Below, one piece after another: positions 49,756 through 58,694 of a stretch of DNA of 64,000 nt. The notes beneath the pieces were generated by a model. That model ran no database searches. It was not told the origin of the DNA and was given only the letters and a program-made list of their open reading frames with translations. Each line of letters begins with the position of its first letter. The first letter of the stretch is position 1. Origin of the DNA: CAIXSC01 sp046349935 (GTDB taxonomy: Bacteria; Planctomycetota; Planctomycetia; Pirellulales; Pirellulaceae); assembly GCA_046349935.1 (NCBI GenBank), contig JAXMBK010000003.1, forward strand, positions 868,001-932,000, written 5' to 3'. A program made the translations under genes and the position numbers.

Positions 49756-51276
49756 ATGAACGAGTACTTGCCGAACTCGCTAAGCGACGGAGCTCAGGCG
49801 TGGGCCGAGTGGATGGTGGGGATGAGTTGGCAAGTCGCCGTCCTCGCCTCCGTCGTCGCGCTCGCCGCCTTCGCGCTGCGGCGACAATCCGCGCGGCTGC
49901 GATACGCCCTCTGGGCCGTGGTGCTCGTTAAACTGCTTCTCCCCCCGACGCTCGCTCTTCCCACCGGCTACGGCTGGTGGCTCCGCCCCGCCGCCGTCGA
50001 CCGTCTCGCAGTCGACCGTCTCGCAGTCGAACATGCCGCTTCCTCCTCGCAGACAGCGACCAAGTCGACGTCCGCCGCGCCACACGCCGAGACCGGCGCC
50101 GCCGTCGTCCCACAGGCGTCGACAGCGCTGCCTGCCGCGACCGGCATCTGGCCGATGCTGCTGTTCGTCGCCTGGTGTGCGTTCGTGCTGGCGCGCGTCC
50201 TGATGTTGGCGGCCGGCGCCCTGCGCGTGCGGCAGTGGATCGCTCGGGCGCACGACGTTGTGGAACCGCGCGTCGTCGATTGCTTCGACGCAGCGCGACG
50301 GCGAGCCGGACTGACGCCGGGACGAGGCCCCTCCGTCGACTTGCGCGAGTCGGACAGTTGCGCCACGCCGCTGGTCGTCGGTTTGTGGCGTCCCACCATC
50401 TTGCTGCCGCGCACGATCATGCAGCAATTGGACGACTCGGAGCTCGAAGCGGTGCTCGTTCATGAACTAGTCCACGTTCGGCGCCGCGACGCGTGGTTTC
50501 GACTTGGTCAGTCGCTGCTCGAGACGTTGTACTTCTTTCATCCGGCCGTTTGGTGGGCGGGACGCGAACTGCGTGCGCTGCGCGAAGACGCGTGCGACGA
50601 AACGACCGTCGCGTTGCTGAGCGGTCGTCGCAAGGCTTACGGCTCCGCCCTGGTGAAGACGGCCAGCGGCGTGGGCTACGAACCGCCGCACTTGGCCCTC
50701 GCGGCGCTCGACACGCGCAGCACGCTGAAACGCCGCTTGCTCCGAGTGCTCGACCCGCAACTGCCGCTCGAGCGTCCTTCGTGGATCTGGTCTTTCTGCG
50801 CCGTGGGATTGATCGCCGTCATCTTCGTTCCAGCCGGCAATACGACGGAACGACCGTTGCAGCAAGACGACCAGCCGCCGTCGCTGACCCAAACGCCTCC
50901 CAACGAGATTGATGGAAGTCCGGAACAGACGATCAATCCCGATCAGCCGCCGCCTGCGTTCCCTACCCCTGCGCCGCCCGCGCCCGCCTCCCCTGCGCCC
51001 GCGACGACGGCCGCCGCGCCGTCGACGTCCGAGCAACAGGCGTGGAGGCAGTTGGAGTCGCCGGAAGCACTCGTGCGGGCGGAGGGCTACGCATGGCTCA
51101 AAGAGTTCGGCACGGCCGCGTCGCTTGAACGACTAGAGCAACGTTACTTGCAGTCCTCTGGGATTGAAGAAGGGCGAGCCAAGGAAGCGCTCGACGCCAT
51201 CTGGTCCCGCATTCGCGCGCGTGCGGCCAAGTCGCCGGCGCTGCGTGAGCCGAATCGCGTTTTTGAATCACCCTAA
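49756..51276 (+). CDS. M56-family (BlaR1-like) membrane metallopeptidase without beta-lactam sensor domain
   Basis: 506 aa. Four predicted membrane helices (near 22-44, 52-74, 133-157 and 350-368). The M56 core has the zinc motif HELVH near 236-240 and REDACDE further on. True BlaR1/MecR1 proteins carry a ~250-aa penicillin-binding sensor after the last helix. Here there is instead a Pro/Ala/Thr-rich linker and a ~75-aa helical, HEAT-like C-terminus (LESPEALVRAEGYAWLKEFG). It probably cleaves the adjacent BlaI-type repressor in response to a signal other than beta-lactams. A 17-bp tandem duplication (gaccgtctcgcagtc) lies in the loop after the second helix. Confidence 0.9.
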   Translation: MNEYLPNSLSDGAQAWAEWMVGMSWQVAVLASVVALAAFALRRQSARLRYALWAVVLVKLLLPPTLALPTGYGWWLRPAAVDRLAVDRLAVEHAASSSQTATKSTSAAPHAETGAAVVPQASTALPAATGIWPMLLFVAWCAFVLARVLMLAAGALRVRQWIARAHDVVEPRVVDCFDAARRRAGLTPGRGPSVDLRESDSCATPLVVGLWRPTILLPRTIMQQLDDSELEAVLVHELVHVRRRDAWFRLGQSLLETLYFFHPAVWWAGRELRALREDACDETTVALLSGRRKAYGSALVKTASGVGYEPPHLALAALDTRSTLKRRLLRVLDPQLPLERPSWIWSFCAVGLIAVIFVPAGNTTERPLQQDDQPPSLTQTPPNEIDGSPEQTINPDQPPPAFPTPAPPAPASPAPATTAAAPSTSEQQAWRQLESPEALVRAEGYAWLKEFGTAASLERLEQRYLQSSGIEEGRAKEALDAIWSRIRARAAKSPALREPNRVFESP

Positions 51277-51317
51277 GTCGCTTCCCCGCACCTTTCCTTC
51301 CAGGCGGAGCTTTCTTG

Positions 51318-53087
51318 ATGCGTGCGACATCGTCGATTGTACGGCTGGACTGCGCTTCCGACGCCCGCGGCTGGATTCGCGGGTTGTCCGCTGCGAGCAT
51401 GACCTTCGTCGCCCTGTCGGCGATGGTGGGATCGGCCGCCGCCGAACCACTGCGTTACGGCTGGCCTTCGAACGCCGTGTTTCAGTATCACACGGAGATC
51501 ACCGCGGAGTCAGGACAAGACGTCATTAAGTATCAGGGACACACGCGCTATCAGGTCGGTGCGGGGCAAAACGAACAATTGTTTCTGACCTATTCGGGCA
51601 TGCTGCACGAGTCGCATCTTCCGAAGCCGCAAGCCGTCGGGCGCATCCCGCGTCCTCCGTTTGGTCCGCGCGGATTCGGCGGTCCTCCCGGCTTTCCCGA
51701 TCCCTTCTCGCGGCCGCGTTTCGGCGGCCTGTCCCCGTCCTCGAACCAAATCACGCTCACTCCCAACGGCGGCATCATCTCGCTGAAAGGCGACTCGCAG
51801 CTTCCCTATCTGCTCGGCAACCTCTCGCTGCTTCCCTTCGAAGTCTTCTCTGAGAAAGACGAACCCGAATGGACCATCGACTCGGGCGTCTCCATCTCGA
51901 AACCCGGCGATGACAGCCGCCGCCCTTTTCGTTCGTTCGGTCCATTCTCCGACGAAGCGCCGAAGGCCGTCCAGTCGGGACGCGAAACGGCGCGATACAA
52001 GATCGAGAGCCGCGACGACAAACAAGTCGTCGTCAAAAAGTCCTATCAGCTATCGTCCGCCAAAACCAATGAAGAGGCGGGCTTCGACATCACCGGCAGC
52101 GGCGTTTGGACTTTCGATTTAGAGCAACACATCACGCGTTCGATCGACTACTCGCAGAAGCTCGTCATTCATCAAGACAACGTCGACGTCACCGTGCCGA
52201 TCTCGATCAAGATTCGACTGCTCTCCAGCGATGAAATCGCGAAACTCGAAGCCGACGCCAAGGTCGCCGCCGAAGCTCACAAGCAACGCTTGGAGGAAAT
52301 GCAGCGCAAGAAGGAAGCGCCGCTCACCGAGGAAGAAAAGCATGAAGCCGTCGCCGGACTCACGGCCAGCGATCCGACGGAAGTCCTCGAGTCGTTGAAG
52401 AAGCTGCGCGAACGCACGCCGAAGGAACCGGATGCCGATGTGCTCGCGCTGCTCAATGCGCTGCTCGCCTCGCGCAATAAGAAAGTGCAGGCGGACGCCC
52501 AAGAGACGCTCGCCCTTTGGTCGCCCGACTACAAGAAGCGGTTTGAACTGAACAAGGCCTACGCGGGCCATATGCCTGTCGACTCGACGAACAAGAAGGT
52601 CACGCGCGAGACGCCCCTGTTCATCGGCCAGATCGTGCAAGTTCAACCGAACCGAGCATTCTGGCATGCCGCTGAAATCATCGACCTCCTGCCCGACGGC
52701 CGAGTCATGGTGCAAACTCGGGGCATCGGCGCACGCGAGCTGCGCATCAACCGCGAGGACCTACAATTGGCGCCGGACAACGTCGACCAACCGACGCCGA
52801 AAGGCGACAGCCCGGTCGCCGATGTCGCGCGTTCCACCGGCAATCCAGCGACGCCCGCCCCGAAGGAGGAGGCTCGTCCCGAGGCGACGGTGAAACCGAT
52901 CCTGCGCACCTGGACCAACCACACGGGCGACTACAAGGTCGAAGCCGAATTCCTGGGACAAGGGGATGGGAAAGTGCGTTTGCGCCGCAAGGATGGCAAG
53001 GAAGTCGCCGTGCCGCTCGATCGGCTTAGCAAGGAAGATCAAGAGTTCTTGAAGAGCCAGCCCAAGGTCGAGAATCCGTTCGAGTAA
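51318..53087 (+). CDS. Exported SHD1-domain protein, third gene of the blaI-M56 operon
   Basis: 589 aa with an N-terminal hydrophobic export signal (MTFVALSAMVGSAAAEP). The first ~300 residues are beta-rich and repeat-free with a Gly/Pro/Phe-rich loop. A helical HEAT-like segment follows (LTASDPTEVLESLKKLRERTP...NKKVQADAQETLALW). After a variable linker comes an SHD1 domain (about 530-585): RTWTNHTGDYKVEAEFLG, GKVRLRRKDGKEVAVPLDRL, SKEDQEFL. The last residues are NPFE. SHD1 is known from yeast Sla1, where it binds NPFxD peptides; in planctomycetes it is common but unexplained. Starts 41 bp after the M56 gene. Confidence 0.85.
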   Translation: MRATSSIVRLDCASDARGWIRGLSAASMTFVALSAMVGSAAAEPLRYGWPSNAVFQYHTEITAESGQDVIKYQGHTRYQVGAGQNEQLFLTYSGMLHESHLPKPQAVGRIPRPPFGPRGFGGPPGFPDPFSRPRFGGLSPSSNQITLTPNGGIISLKGDSQLPYLLGNLSLLPFEVFSEKDEPEWTIDSGVSISKPGDDSRRPFRSFGPFSDEAPKAVQSGRETARYKIESRDDKQVVVKKSYQLSSAKTNEEAGFDITGSGVWTFDLEQHITRSIDYSQKLVIHQDNVDVTVPISIKIRLLSSDEIAKLEADAKVAAEAHKQRLEEMQRKKEAPLTEEEKHEAVAGLTASDPTEVLESLKKLRERTPKEPDADVLALLNALLASRNKKVQADAQETLALWSPDYKKRFELNKAYAGHMPVDSTNKKVTRETPLFIGQIVQVQPNRAFWHAAEIIDLLPDGRVMVQTRGIGARELRINREDLQLAPDNVDQPTPKGDSPVADVARSTGNPATPAPKEEARPEATVKPILRTWTNHTGDYKVEAEFLGQGDGKVRLRRKDGKEVAVPLDRLSKEDQEFLKSQPKVENPFE

Positions 53088-53193
53088 CCGACGAGTTGGG
53101 TTCGGCGGCGGCGAACTCTTTTCCGATTGTGATTCGCTTGATTACTACAAACAACGGACATGCTGACAAGTCGTCCTGGTCGTTCCGCGCGAG

Positions 53194-54633
53194 CTAAAGG
53201 ATCGCCTCGATCACGCGGCCGCGACTCAGCGGCAGCGGACGGCCGACCGCGTCGTGCATCTCGGTGTCGGGCGAGTAGCCCAGGCAGTGGAACACCGTCG
53301 CCAGAATGTCGCTCGCATGCACCACGCCATCCATCGGTTCCGCGGCGTGCTTGTCGGAAACGCCATGGACGACTCCGCCGCGGATTCCGCCGCCGGCGAG
53401 CGCTAGCGAGAACACGCGTCCCCAATGGTCGCGTCCTGCATTGCCGTTGAACTTTGGCGTGCGTCCGAACTCGCCGAACCACACGACGAGCGTTTCATCG
53501 AGCAGTCCGCGTTGGCTGAGATCTTCAATTAGCGCCGAAAAGCACTGATCCATCATCGGCATGAGCAGCTTCTTGAGCGACGCGTTGTGTTGCGCGTGGG
53601 TGTCCCAACCGCCTTGGTTCGGCTGGTCCTTGATCCGCGTCCAGTTCACTTGCACCAACGACACGCCCGCTTCGACGAGCCGCCGAGCAAGCAGAATGCT
53701 TTGCGCGAATCGACTGCGACCGTAACGATCGCGCACGGCGTCCGACTCGCGCTGAATCTCAAACGCCTCGCGCGACTTGGAACCGCCGAGCAGGTCGAGC
53801 GCCTTCTGAGCATGCAGGTCGTACCCGATCACCGCTCGGCTGCGCTCCAATTGGTCGAGGTGATGATTGAGCGTTGCGAGCAGCGTGCGGCGACTTTCGA
53901 CGCGTACGGCCGGCAGTTCTTTGGGAAGCGCCAGCCCGGGAACGGAAAAGTCGGCTGACGACGGATCGCAGTGAATGAGCCAGGGATTGTGGCGCGGGCC
54001 GAGCATTCCAGCGTCTTGACCGGGCCACGGAAAATTGCCGTCGTTCCAGATGTGTTCGGGCAACGTCACGGCCGACGGCAGTTGGCCCGGCGCCGGTCGC
54101 AAGGCACGCACCAGCGCTCCCATGCTGGGCGCGACGTTCGGCGGTTTGGGAACGGCGCTTTCTTGGTTGAGCGGCACGTGGGGAACGCCCGTAAGCATCT
54201 GGTAGCCGCTGGACGAATGCGCGTTGTCGTTGGTGACGACGGCGCGCAGCACGGCGATCTTGTCGGTGAGCGCCGCGGTCTGCGGCATGAGTTCGCCGAC
54301 CATGAGTCCCGGAGTTTTCGACGGGATGACGCCGAACTCGCCGCGTACTTCCGCCGGCGCGTTGGGCTTGGGATCCCAAGTCTCGTGCTGCGGCGGTCCG
54401 CCCACAAGCCCGAAGATAATGACCGACTTCGCCTTGCCGAAGGCGCTCGCTCCAATCGCCGGCCGTTCTCCGGCCGCTCGCTCGCCAGCCTGTCGTTCGG
54501 CATCGGCGCGCGCCCGCTGTGCGAGGAGTCCCGAGAGGGTCAAACCGCCGAGCCCCATCCCGCCGATGCGCAGCCACTCGCGACGCGAAGTTCCGTCGCA
54601 AAGCCGATAACCGTCGTCCAAAACGCGAATCAT
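53194..54633 (-). CDS. DUF1501 domain-containing protein
   Basis: 479-aa DUF1501 protein. Tat-like signal: TSRREWLRIGGMGLGGLTLSG with RARA cleavage region. Family motifs: IFGLVGGPPQHETWDPKP, NQGGWDTHAQHN, VVWFGEFGRTPKFNGNAGRDH and ALAGGGIRGG. The C-terminal ILATVFHCLGYSPDTEMHDAVGRP is also typical. Unlike the first DUF1501 gene in the window it is not next to a PSD1 gene; instead it follows a di-haem beta-propeller gene by 62 bp on the same strand. The open frame extends far upstream but is antisense-like there; the ATG at MIRVLDDG is the sensible start. Confidence 0.92.
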   Translation of the reverse strand: MIRVLDDGYRLCDGTSRREWLRIGGMGLGGLTLSGLLAQRARADAERQAGERAAGERPAIGASAFGKAKSVIIFGLVGGPPQHETWDPKPNAPAEVRGEFGVIPSKTPGLMVGELMPQTAALTDKIAVLRAVVTNDNAHSSSGYQMLTGVPHVPLNQESAVPKPPNVAPSMGALVRALRPAPGQLPSAVTLPEHIWNDGNFPWPGQDAGMLGPRHNPWLIHCDPSSADFSVPGLALPKELPAVRVESRRTLLATLNHHLDQLERSRAVIGYDLHAQKALDLLGGSKSREAFEIQRESDAVRDRYGRSRFAQSILLARRLVEAGVSLVQVNWTRIKDQPNQGGWDTHAQHNASLKKLLMPMMDQCFSALIEDLSQRGLLDETLVVWFGEFGRTPKFNGNAGRDHWGRVFSLALAGGGIRGGVVHGVSDKHAAEPMDGVVHASDILATVFHCLGYSPDTEMHDAVGRPLPLSRGRVIEAIL

Positions 54634-54695
54634 ACCGCCCGCCTTCCGCCTTGCTAAACGCGTGTTCGCGCCGCACCCTGCTCCGTCGGCCCTCG

Positions 54696-56516
54696 CTACA
54701 AGGTCCGCAGATACTCGACTAAGTCCTTCAACTCTTCTTCGGTTAACGCTCCCTTGCCGGTGACCTTTTCGGGATTGTGATCCTCGGTCAGCACTTGTTC
54801 CAGCGACTTCCCGCGTCCGTCGTGCAGCAGCTTCACCTTGCGGTAAACGTTGCGCAGCGACGGCGTGTTGTACCCCTGATAATGATCGGTCGGCGCGCCG
54901 AGTCCAACGTCGTGAACTTTGCCGTCGGTGAAATAGGGGCCGGCGTGGCACGTCGCACAGTTCGCCTTCTCGCTGCGGAACACCTTCTCTCCCCGCTGCG
55001 CCGCGTCGGAAATCGCACCGTCGTTTCCTCGATGCGGATTGGGCGGACTCTCCATCTGCTGCAGGTAGGCGATCAGCGCCTCCGAGTCGCCGTCTTCCGG
55101 CTTCGGGCCCAGCATGGTCGTGGTGAGCGACGCATGCATGGCGTCCGCCAAGTCGGTTTGCCAACCGTGCCAGGTCCAAGGCGCCGTTTCGTGCACGTTG
55201 AACAGAGGCAGTACGGTTTTGAACGTATTCGGCGTGCCGTCGTTGAACGTGTCCATCCGCTCGCTGTTCGTCCCGCCTTCGTAATGGCACGTGTGACAGC
55301 TGTACCACTGATCGAGGCTGCGTTTGCCGTCGTAGAAGATGGCTTCGCCGCGCCGCGCCAGCGACGGCGTCTCGGCGCCGCCCAGGGAGATGCGTCGCAC
55401 CACCTCGCGCGCATGGAAGTCGACCACCTGCACCGAATTGTCGAGGTAGTTGGCGACGTACGCCAACTTCCCGTCGGCGCTCACCCGCATCCCCATCGGG
55501 CGGCCTCCCAGCGGAATCCGCCAGAACCGCTCGCCGTCGCGCGCCAGCGCCGGATTGATCAGGTCGAGGTTCGCGTACTCTTTGAGCGGCAAATCTTGCA
55601 GACGGTAGACCAACAACTCCTGCGTGCCGCTGGCGGACGACAGCAGATACTGCTCGTCGGGCGTGAGTCCAATGCCGAACGGATCGGCGACCGCCTTGCC
55701 GGGGACGTCGAGCGAAATGGCTTCGCGACGCGCCTTCTCGTCGAGCCGCTTGCGACCGATGCGACTGCCGATGACCCACCCCAAACGAATCATCTGCGGA
55801 GTGATGGCGTTGTGACGATACGCGTGCCACGGAAAGTAGACCTGCTTGCCGTCCTTCGAGATCGTCATGTGCCCGATGTTGATCGCATAGCACCGCTCTT
55901 GGTCGATCATCTCGCGTTTGGCGACATCGATCACGCAGATCGCCCCGTCGCCTGATGCGCCGACCGCCAACCGCGACTCGTCGGGGGAGAGCGCGAGATA
56001 GCGAGGCCAGCGTCCCACGGGGATCTCATGCAATACTTGGCCGCTCGATAAATCCACTTCGACGACTTTATCGAGCGACGTGAGGGCCACGAACGCGCGC
56101 CGACCATCGGCGGTCGGCGCCACGCCATGCGGTTCGCCGCGCAGCGGTATCCGCTTGGCGATCGTCAACTTGTCCTTCGCGACGTCGATCACGGTCAGTT
56201 CTTCGCCATGGCTGGCGGCGACCAGCAATCGCGACCCATCGGCGGTGCGCACCAGCGCCGCCGGGCGGCGCCCCACTTGGACTTCATCCAGTCGCACGCC
56301 GTCCGACGTGCGCACCAGCGTCACGGTGTCGGAAGTCTGATTGGCGGTCGCCAACCACGACTCGTCTGGTCCCAACACAACGTCGACGGGCGAGCGATCG
56401 ACCTCGTTCGCCGCGGCGGCGACGCGGCCGCTCAAGCTCGCGATTCCCAGCGCCAAAACGGCCATCCGCAGCCAGACGGATGCCGGATGGATCGCGACGT
56501 TTTGAGTACGAGTCAT
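54696..56516 (-). CDS. Exported YVTN beta-propeller protein with two c-type haem motifs
   Basis: 606 aa. Signal peptide around LRMAVLALGIASLSGRVAAA. The N-terminal two thirds form a YVTN-type seven-bladed propeller (PDESWLATANQTSDTVTLV, GSRLLVAASHGEELTVIDV, DGKLAYVANYLDNSVQVVD). The C-terminal third is a di-haem cytochrome-like region with CHTCH and CATCH, plus distal segments resembling MauG/cytochrome c peroxidase (GPYFTDGKVHDVGLG, NTPSLRNVYRKVKLLHDG). It is probably a periplasmic electron-transfer or peroxidase-like protein. GGAGGA precedes the ATG. 29 bp after an SDR gene. Confidence 0.92.
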   Translation of the reverse strand: MTRTQNVAIHPASVWLRMAVLALGIASLSGRVAAAANEVDRSPVDVVLGPDESWLATANQTSDTVTLVRTSDGVRLDEVQVGRRPAALVRTADGSRLLVAASHGEELTVIDVAKDKLTIAKRIPLRGEPHGVAPTADGRRAFVALTSLDKVVEVDLSSGQVLHEIPVGRWPRYLALSPDESRLAVGASGDGAICVIDVAKREMIDQERCYAINIGHMTISKDGKQVYFPWHAYRHNAITPQMIRLGWVIGSRIGRKRLDEKARREAISLDVPGKAVADPFGIGLTPDEQYLLSSASGTQELLVYRLQDLPLKEYANLDLINPALARDGERFWRIPLGGRPMGMRVSADGKLAYVANYLDNSVQVVDFHAREVVRRISLGGAETPSLARRGEAIFYDGKRSLDQWYSCHTCHYEGGTNSERMDTFNDGTPNTFKTVLPLFNVHETAPWTWHGWQTDLADAMHASLTTTMLGPKPEDGDSEALIAYLQQMESPPNPHRGNDGAISDAAQRGEKVFRSEKANCATCHAGPYFTDGKVHDVGLGAPTDHYQGYNTPSLRNVYRKVKLLHDGRGKSLEQVLTEDHNPEKVTGKGALTEEELKDLVEYLRTL

Positions 56517-56545
56517 AAGGAACAATCCTCCGGGATGGAGTTGCG

Positions 56546-57340
56546 TTACGTCCATGAATCGGGCATGTCGGGCTGTTGCCACGCGCTCATGCCGCCGTCC
56601 ACCAACAACATCTGACCATGCACGTGCCACGCCGCGTCGCTGCACAGATACACCGCGCCGCTTCCGCAGACATCAGCCGACGGCACTTGGCCGTTCGGTG
56701 TATGCAAGCACATCCAACGTTCGAATTTTGGATCGCGATCGATGATCGACGTGAGCGGCGTGCGCACCAACCCAGGCGCGAGTCCATTTACTCGAATGCC
56801 CAGCGGCGCCAGCGTCACGCACAGCGACCGGACCATCATTTCCACCGCCCCTTTCGATGCGTCATAGCAAGTATGCGTCGGTTCGGCCAGCCTTCCGTTG
56901 ATGGAGCCGATCATCAGGACGCGCCCGTCAACATTGCGTTCGACCCATCGCTTCGCGAACCGTTGCGTGAGAAAGTACGGCGCCGCGACGTTCAGCCGCA
57001 TCGTGTGTTCGTACGTCGCCCAGTCCATCTCCAGGTACGGCTTGTCGATGTAGGTCCCCGCGTTATTGACCAAGATGTCGATCTCGGGCGCAACTTCAAT
57101 CGCTTGCGAATAAACGTCGTCGACAGCCCCCATCGTCTCCTGCGACAAGTCGCCCGTGACGAACTCGGCCTCCGCCCCCGTCGCTCGACAGTCTTCCAAT
57201 AACCGCTCCACCGCCGCGTCGCGCTGTCGCCCGTGAATGACGACGTTCGCACCCGCTTTCGCGAACGCTTCGGCGATGGCGCGTCCTACGCCTTTCGTTG
57301 AACCGGTCACCAGCGCCGTGTGTCCCTTCAAATCGATCAT
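56546..57340 (-). CDS. Short-chain dehydrogenase/reductase (SDR)
   Basis: 264-aa classical SDR. NAD(P) motif ALVTGSTKGVGRAIAEAF, NNAGTYIDKP, catalytic Ser in MIGSINGRL, Tyr-Lys in CYDASKGAVEMM, and C-terminal VRVNGLAPGLVRTPL-type text. The NAD(P) side shows VVIHGRQRD, where the Arg after Gly favours NADP. It is placed between two haem-protein genes in one minus-strand operon. Substrate unknown. Confidence 0.93.
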   Translation of the reverse strand: MIDLKGHTALVTGSTKGVGRAIAEAFAKAGANVVIHGRQRDAAVERLLEDCRATGAEAEFVTGDLSQETMGAVDDVYSQAIEVAPEIDILVNNAGTYIDKPYLEMDWATYEHTMRLNVAAPYFLTQRFAKRWVERNVDGRVLMIGSINGRLAEPTHTCYDASKGAVEMMVRSLCVTLAPLGIRVNGLAPGLVRTPLTSIIDRDPKFERWMCLHTPNGQVPSADVCGSGAVYLCSDAAWHVHGQMLLVDGGMSAWQQPDMPDSWT

Positions 57341-57392
57341 GCGTCCGTGTGCTCCTTGGAACCGCTGGCGGAAACTCGTCGTTGTCGCGGGG

Positions 57393-57417
57393 TAACAGGC
57401 TGGAAGCCTGTTCTACG
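57393..57417 (-). repeat. ACAGGCTGGAAGCCTGT palindromic repeat (first of a tandem pair)
   Basis: taacaggctggaagcctgtt followed by ctacg, 53 bp upstream of the SDR start. Confidence 0.88.
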
Positions 57418-57439
57418 GCTTGCGGCCTACGTTGTTGGG

Positions 57440-57463
57440 TAACAGGGTGGAAGCCTGTTCTAC
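57440..57463 (-). repeat. ACAGGGTGGAAGCCTGT repeat (second of the pair), overlapping a stop codon
   Basis: taacagggtggaagcctgtt followed by ctac. The TAG on the minus strand is the stop codon of the upstream haem/toroid gene. One arm base differs from the consensus, breaking the palindrome slightly. Confidence 0.88.
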
Positions 57464-58590
57464 TGTTTCGCGGGGATCTCATTGCAGGCGGCGAGCGCCA
57501 AGACGGGATACGCGGTGCCGCTGTAGCTGATGAAGTGCCACGAGTCGGTGTTGAGCGAACGCGTCCACCAACGCCCCGATTCGCGCTGGTTCGCCTTGAT
57601 CCAGGTCACGCCCTTCTGAATGCGTGCATCTTGGGCGTCGACGCCGCTGGCGCGCAAGACCAAGATCGCGAGCCCCGTTTGATGACCGTCGCTGGGAGGA
57701 TTCTCGAATTCAGGTTCGCTTCGCAGTTTGGCTGCACGTCCGCCGCTCCCCCAGGCCTCGGGTTTCGCAAACGTCCGGATCGACCAGCCGCCGTCCGGCC
57801 GCTGATGCTGGAACACCACGTCTTGCAGTTGCTTCGTCTGCTCCGCCTCCAGCAAGCCGGGCATCCGAGTCGAAGCCCACAGCAATAACACTCGGCTGTA
57901 GTCGTGCAACGGCGGCGTCGTGCGCAGGTACTGCTTCAACTTCTCAACGCCGGCCTTTGTCTTCTCGTCTTCGACGCCGGCGAGCCACCCCGGCGCTGTC
58001 CCCGCCGCCATCGCGGCGACCGTCGCCTCGTGGTACGCATCCGACTCGAACGGCGGCCAACAGTCGAGCGTCCCCCAGGCGCCGGAATCCAACTGGATTT
58101 CAAACATCAGCGCGAGCGCTTCCTTCGTTTCGGCCGACAGTTGCTTCGAGACGTGCGCGTCCCACTCGGCGAGCCCCGCGGCCAAGTAGATGACCTGCGC
58201 CGGCCGCGTGCTTTGCTTGAGTTGCTTGCGTTCCATGGCTTTGAACGTCTGCAGCTGAGCGACGTAGAACTCGCGTTGGTCGGCGGCCGGAGGACCGAAG
58301 TGAGCGGAGAGCGCCGGGCGGATTTGCATGTACGTGCCGTTGGTGTGACACGAGATGCATTTGCGGACGCCGGACCACGCTTTCGTCCCCGCCTCCAGAT
58401 GCTCGACCGCCTTCTCCAACGACAGCGCGCCGCGGATCGGTTCGTCGGCCTTCGCGGCCGGCACTTTCACGTCGCCCAGTTCGTACTGCGGCTTGTCTTG
58501 AGCGACCGCCGACGAAAGGCCGCAGGCGCCGAGGGCCAACAAAACGACCCCATGGGCGGTCGACCAGCGCAGAATTCGCGTCGTCATCAT
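57460..58590 (-). CDS. Exported protein with a c-type haem motif and squalene-cyclase-like (alpha/alpha toroid) repeats
   Basis: 376 aa. Signal peptide around HGVVLLALGACGLSSAVAQ. A single haem motif, CISCH, sits near residue 78. The rest is helical, with repeats of the prenyltransferase/squalene-cyclase toroid type: EIQLDSGAWGTLD, FQHQRPDGGWSIRTF and WIKANQRESGRWWTRS. Planctomycetes carry other proteins combining haem and toroid repeats; the catalytic DxDD motif of squalene-hopene cyclase is not seen, so cyclase activity is unlikely. First gene of the minus-strand operon continuing into the SDR, propeller-cytochrome and DUF1501 genes. The stop codon lies inside a dispersed repeat. Confidence 0.85.
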   Translation of the reverse strand: MMTTRILRWSTAHGVVLLALGACGLSSAVAQDKPQYELGDVKVPAAKADEPIRGALSLEKAVEHLEAGTKAWSGVRKCISCHTNGTYMQIRPALSAHFGPPAADQREFYVAQLQTFKAMERKQLKQSTRPAQVIYLAAGLAEWDAHVSKQLSAETKEALALMFEIQLDSGAWGTLDCWPPFESDAYHEATVAAMAAGTAPGWLAGVEDEKTKAGVEKLKQYLRTTPPLHDYSRVLLLWASTRMPGLLEAEQTKQLQDVVFQHQRPDGGWSIRTFAKPEAWGSGGRAAKLRSEPEFENPPSDGHQTGLAILVLRASGVDAQDARIQKGVTWIKANQRESGRWWTRSLNTDSWHFISYSGTAYPVLALAACNEIPAKQ

Positions 58591-58694
58591 TCAAGTCGCT
58601 CCGAGGCAGGCAGGTTTCAGGCGGGATAGGAGCCTGACAATCTACCACCGTCGGACGACGCGCATCCAGACTGACTGGGGCAAGAACGTCCGAT

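Noticed and set aside
49756..51276. Beta-lactam resistance sensor
   Set aside because: No penicillin-binding domain follows the M56 core and no beta-lactamase or PBP2a-like gene is nearby, so a link to antibiotics is not supported.
54634..55893. Upstream extension of the second DUF1501 frame to about 900 codons
   Set aside because: The extra part is out of frame with, and on the same strand as, the di-haem propeller gene, whose motifs are intact. The DUF1501 family start fits the later ATG and its Tat signal.
57460..58590. Squalene-hopene cyclase
   Set aside because: Toroid-type repeats are visible but the catalytic DxDD motif is absent, and a c-type haem motif and signal peptide are present.
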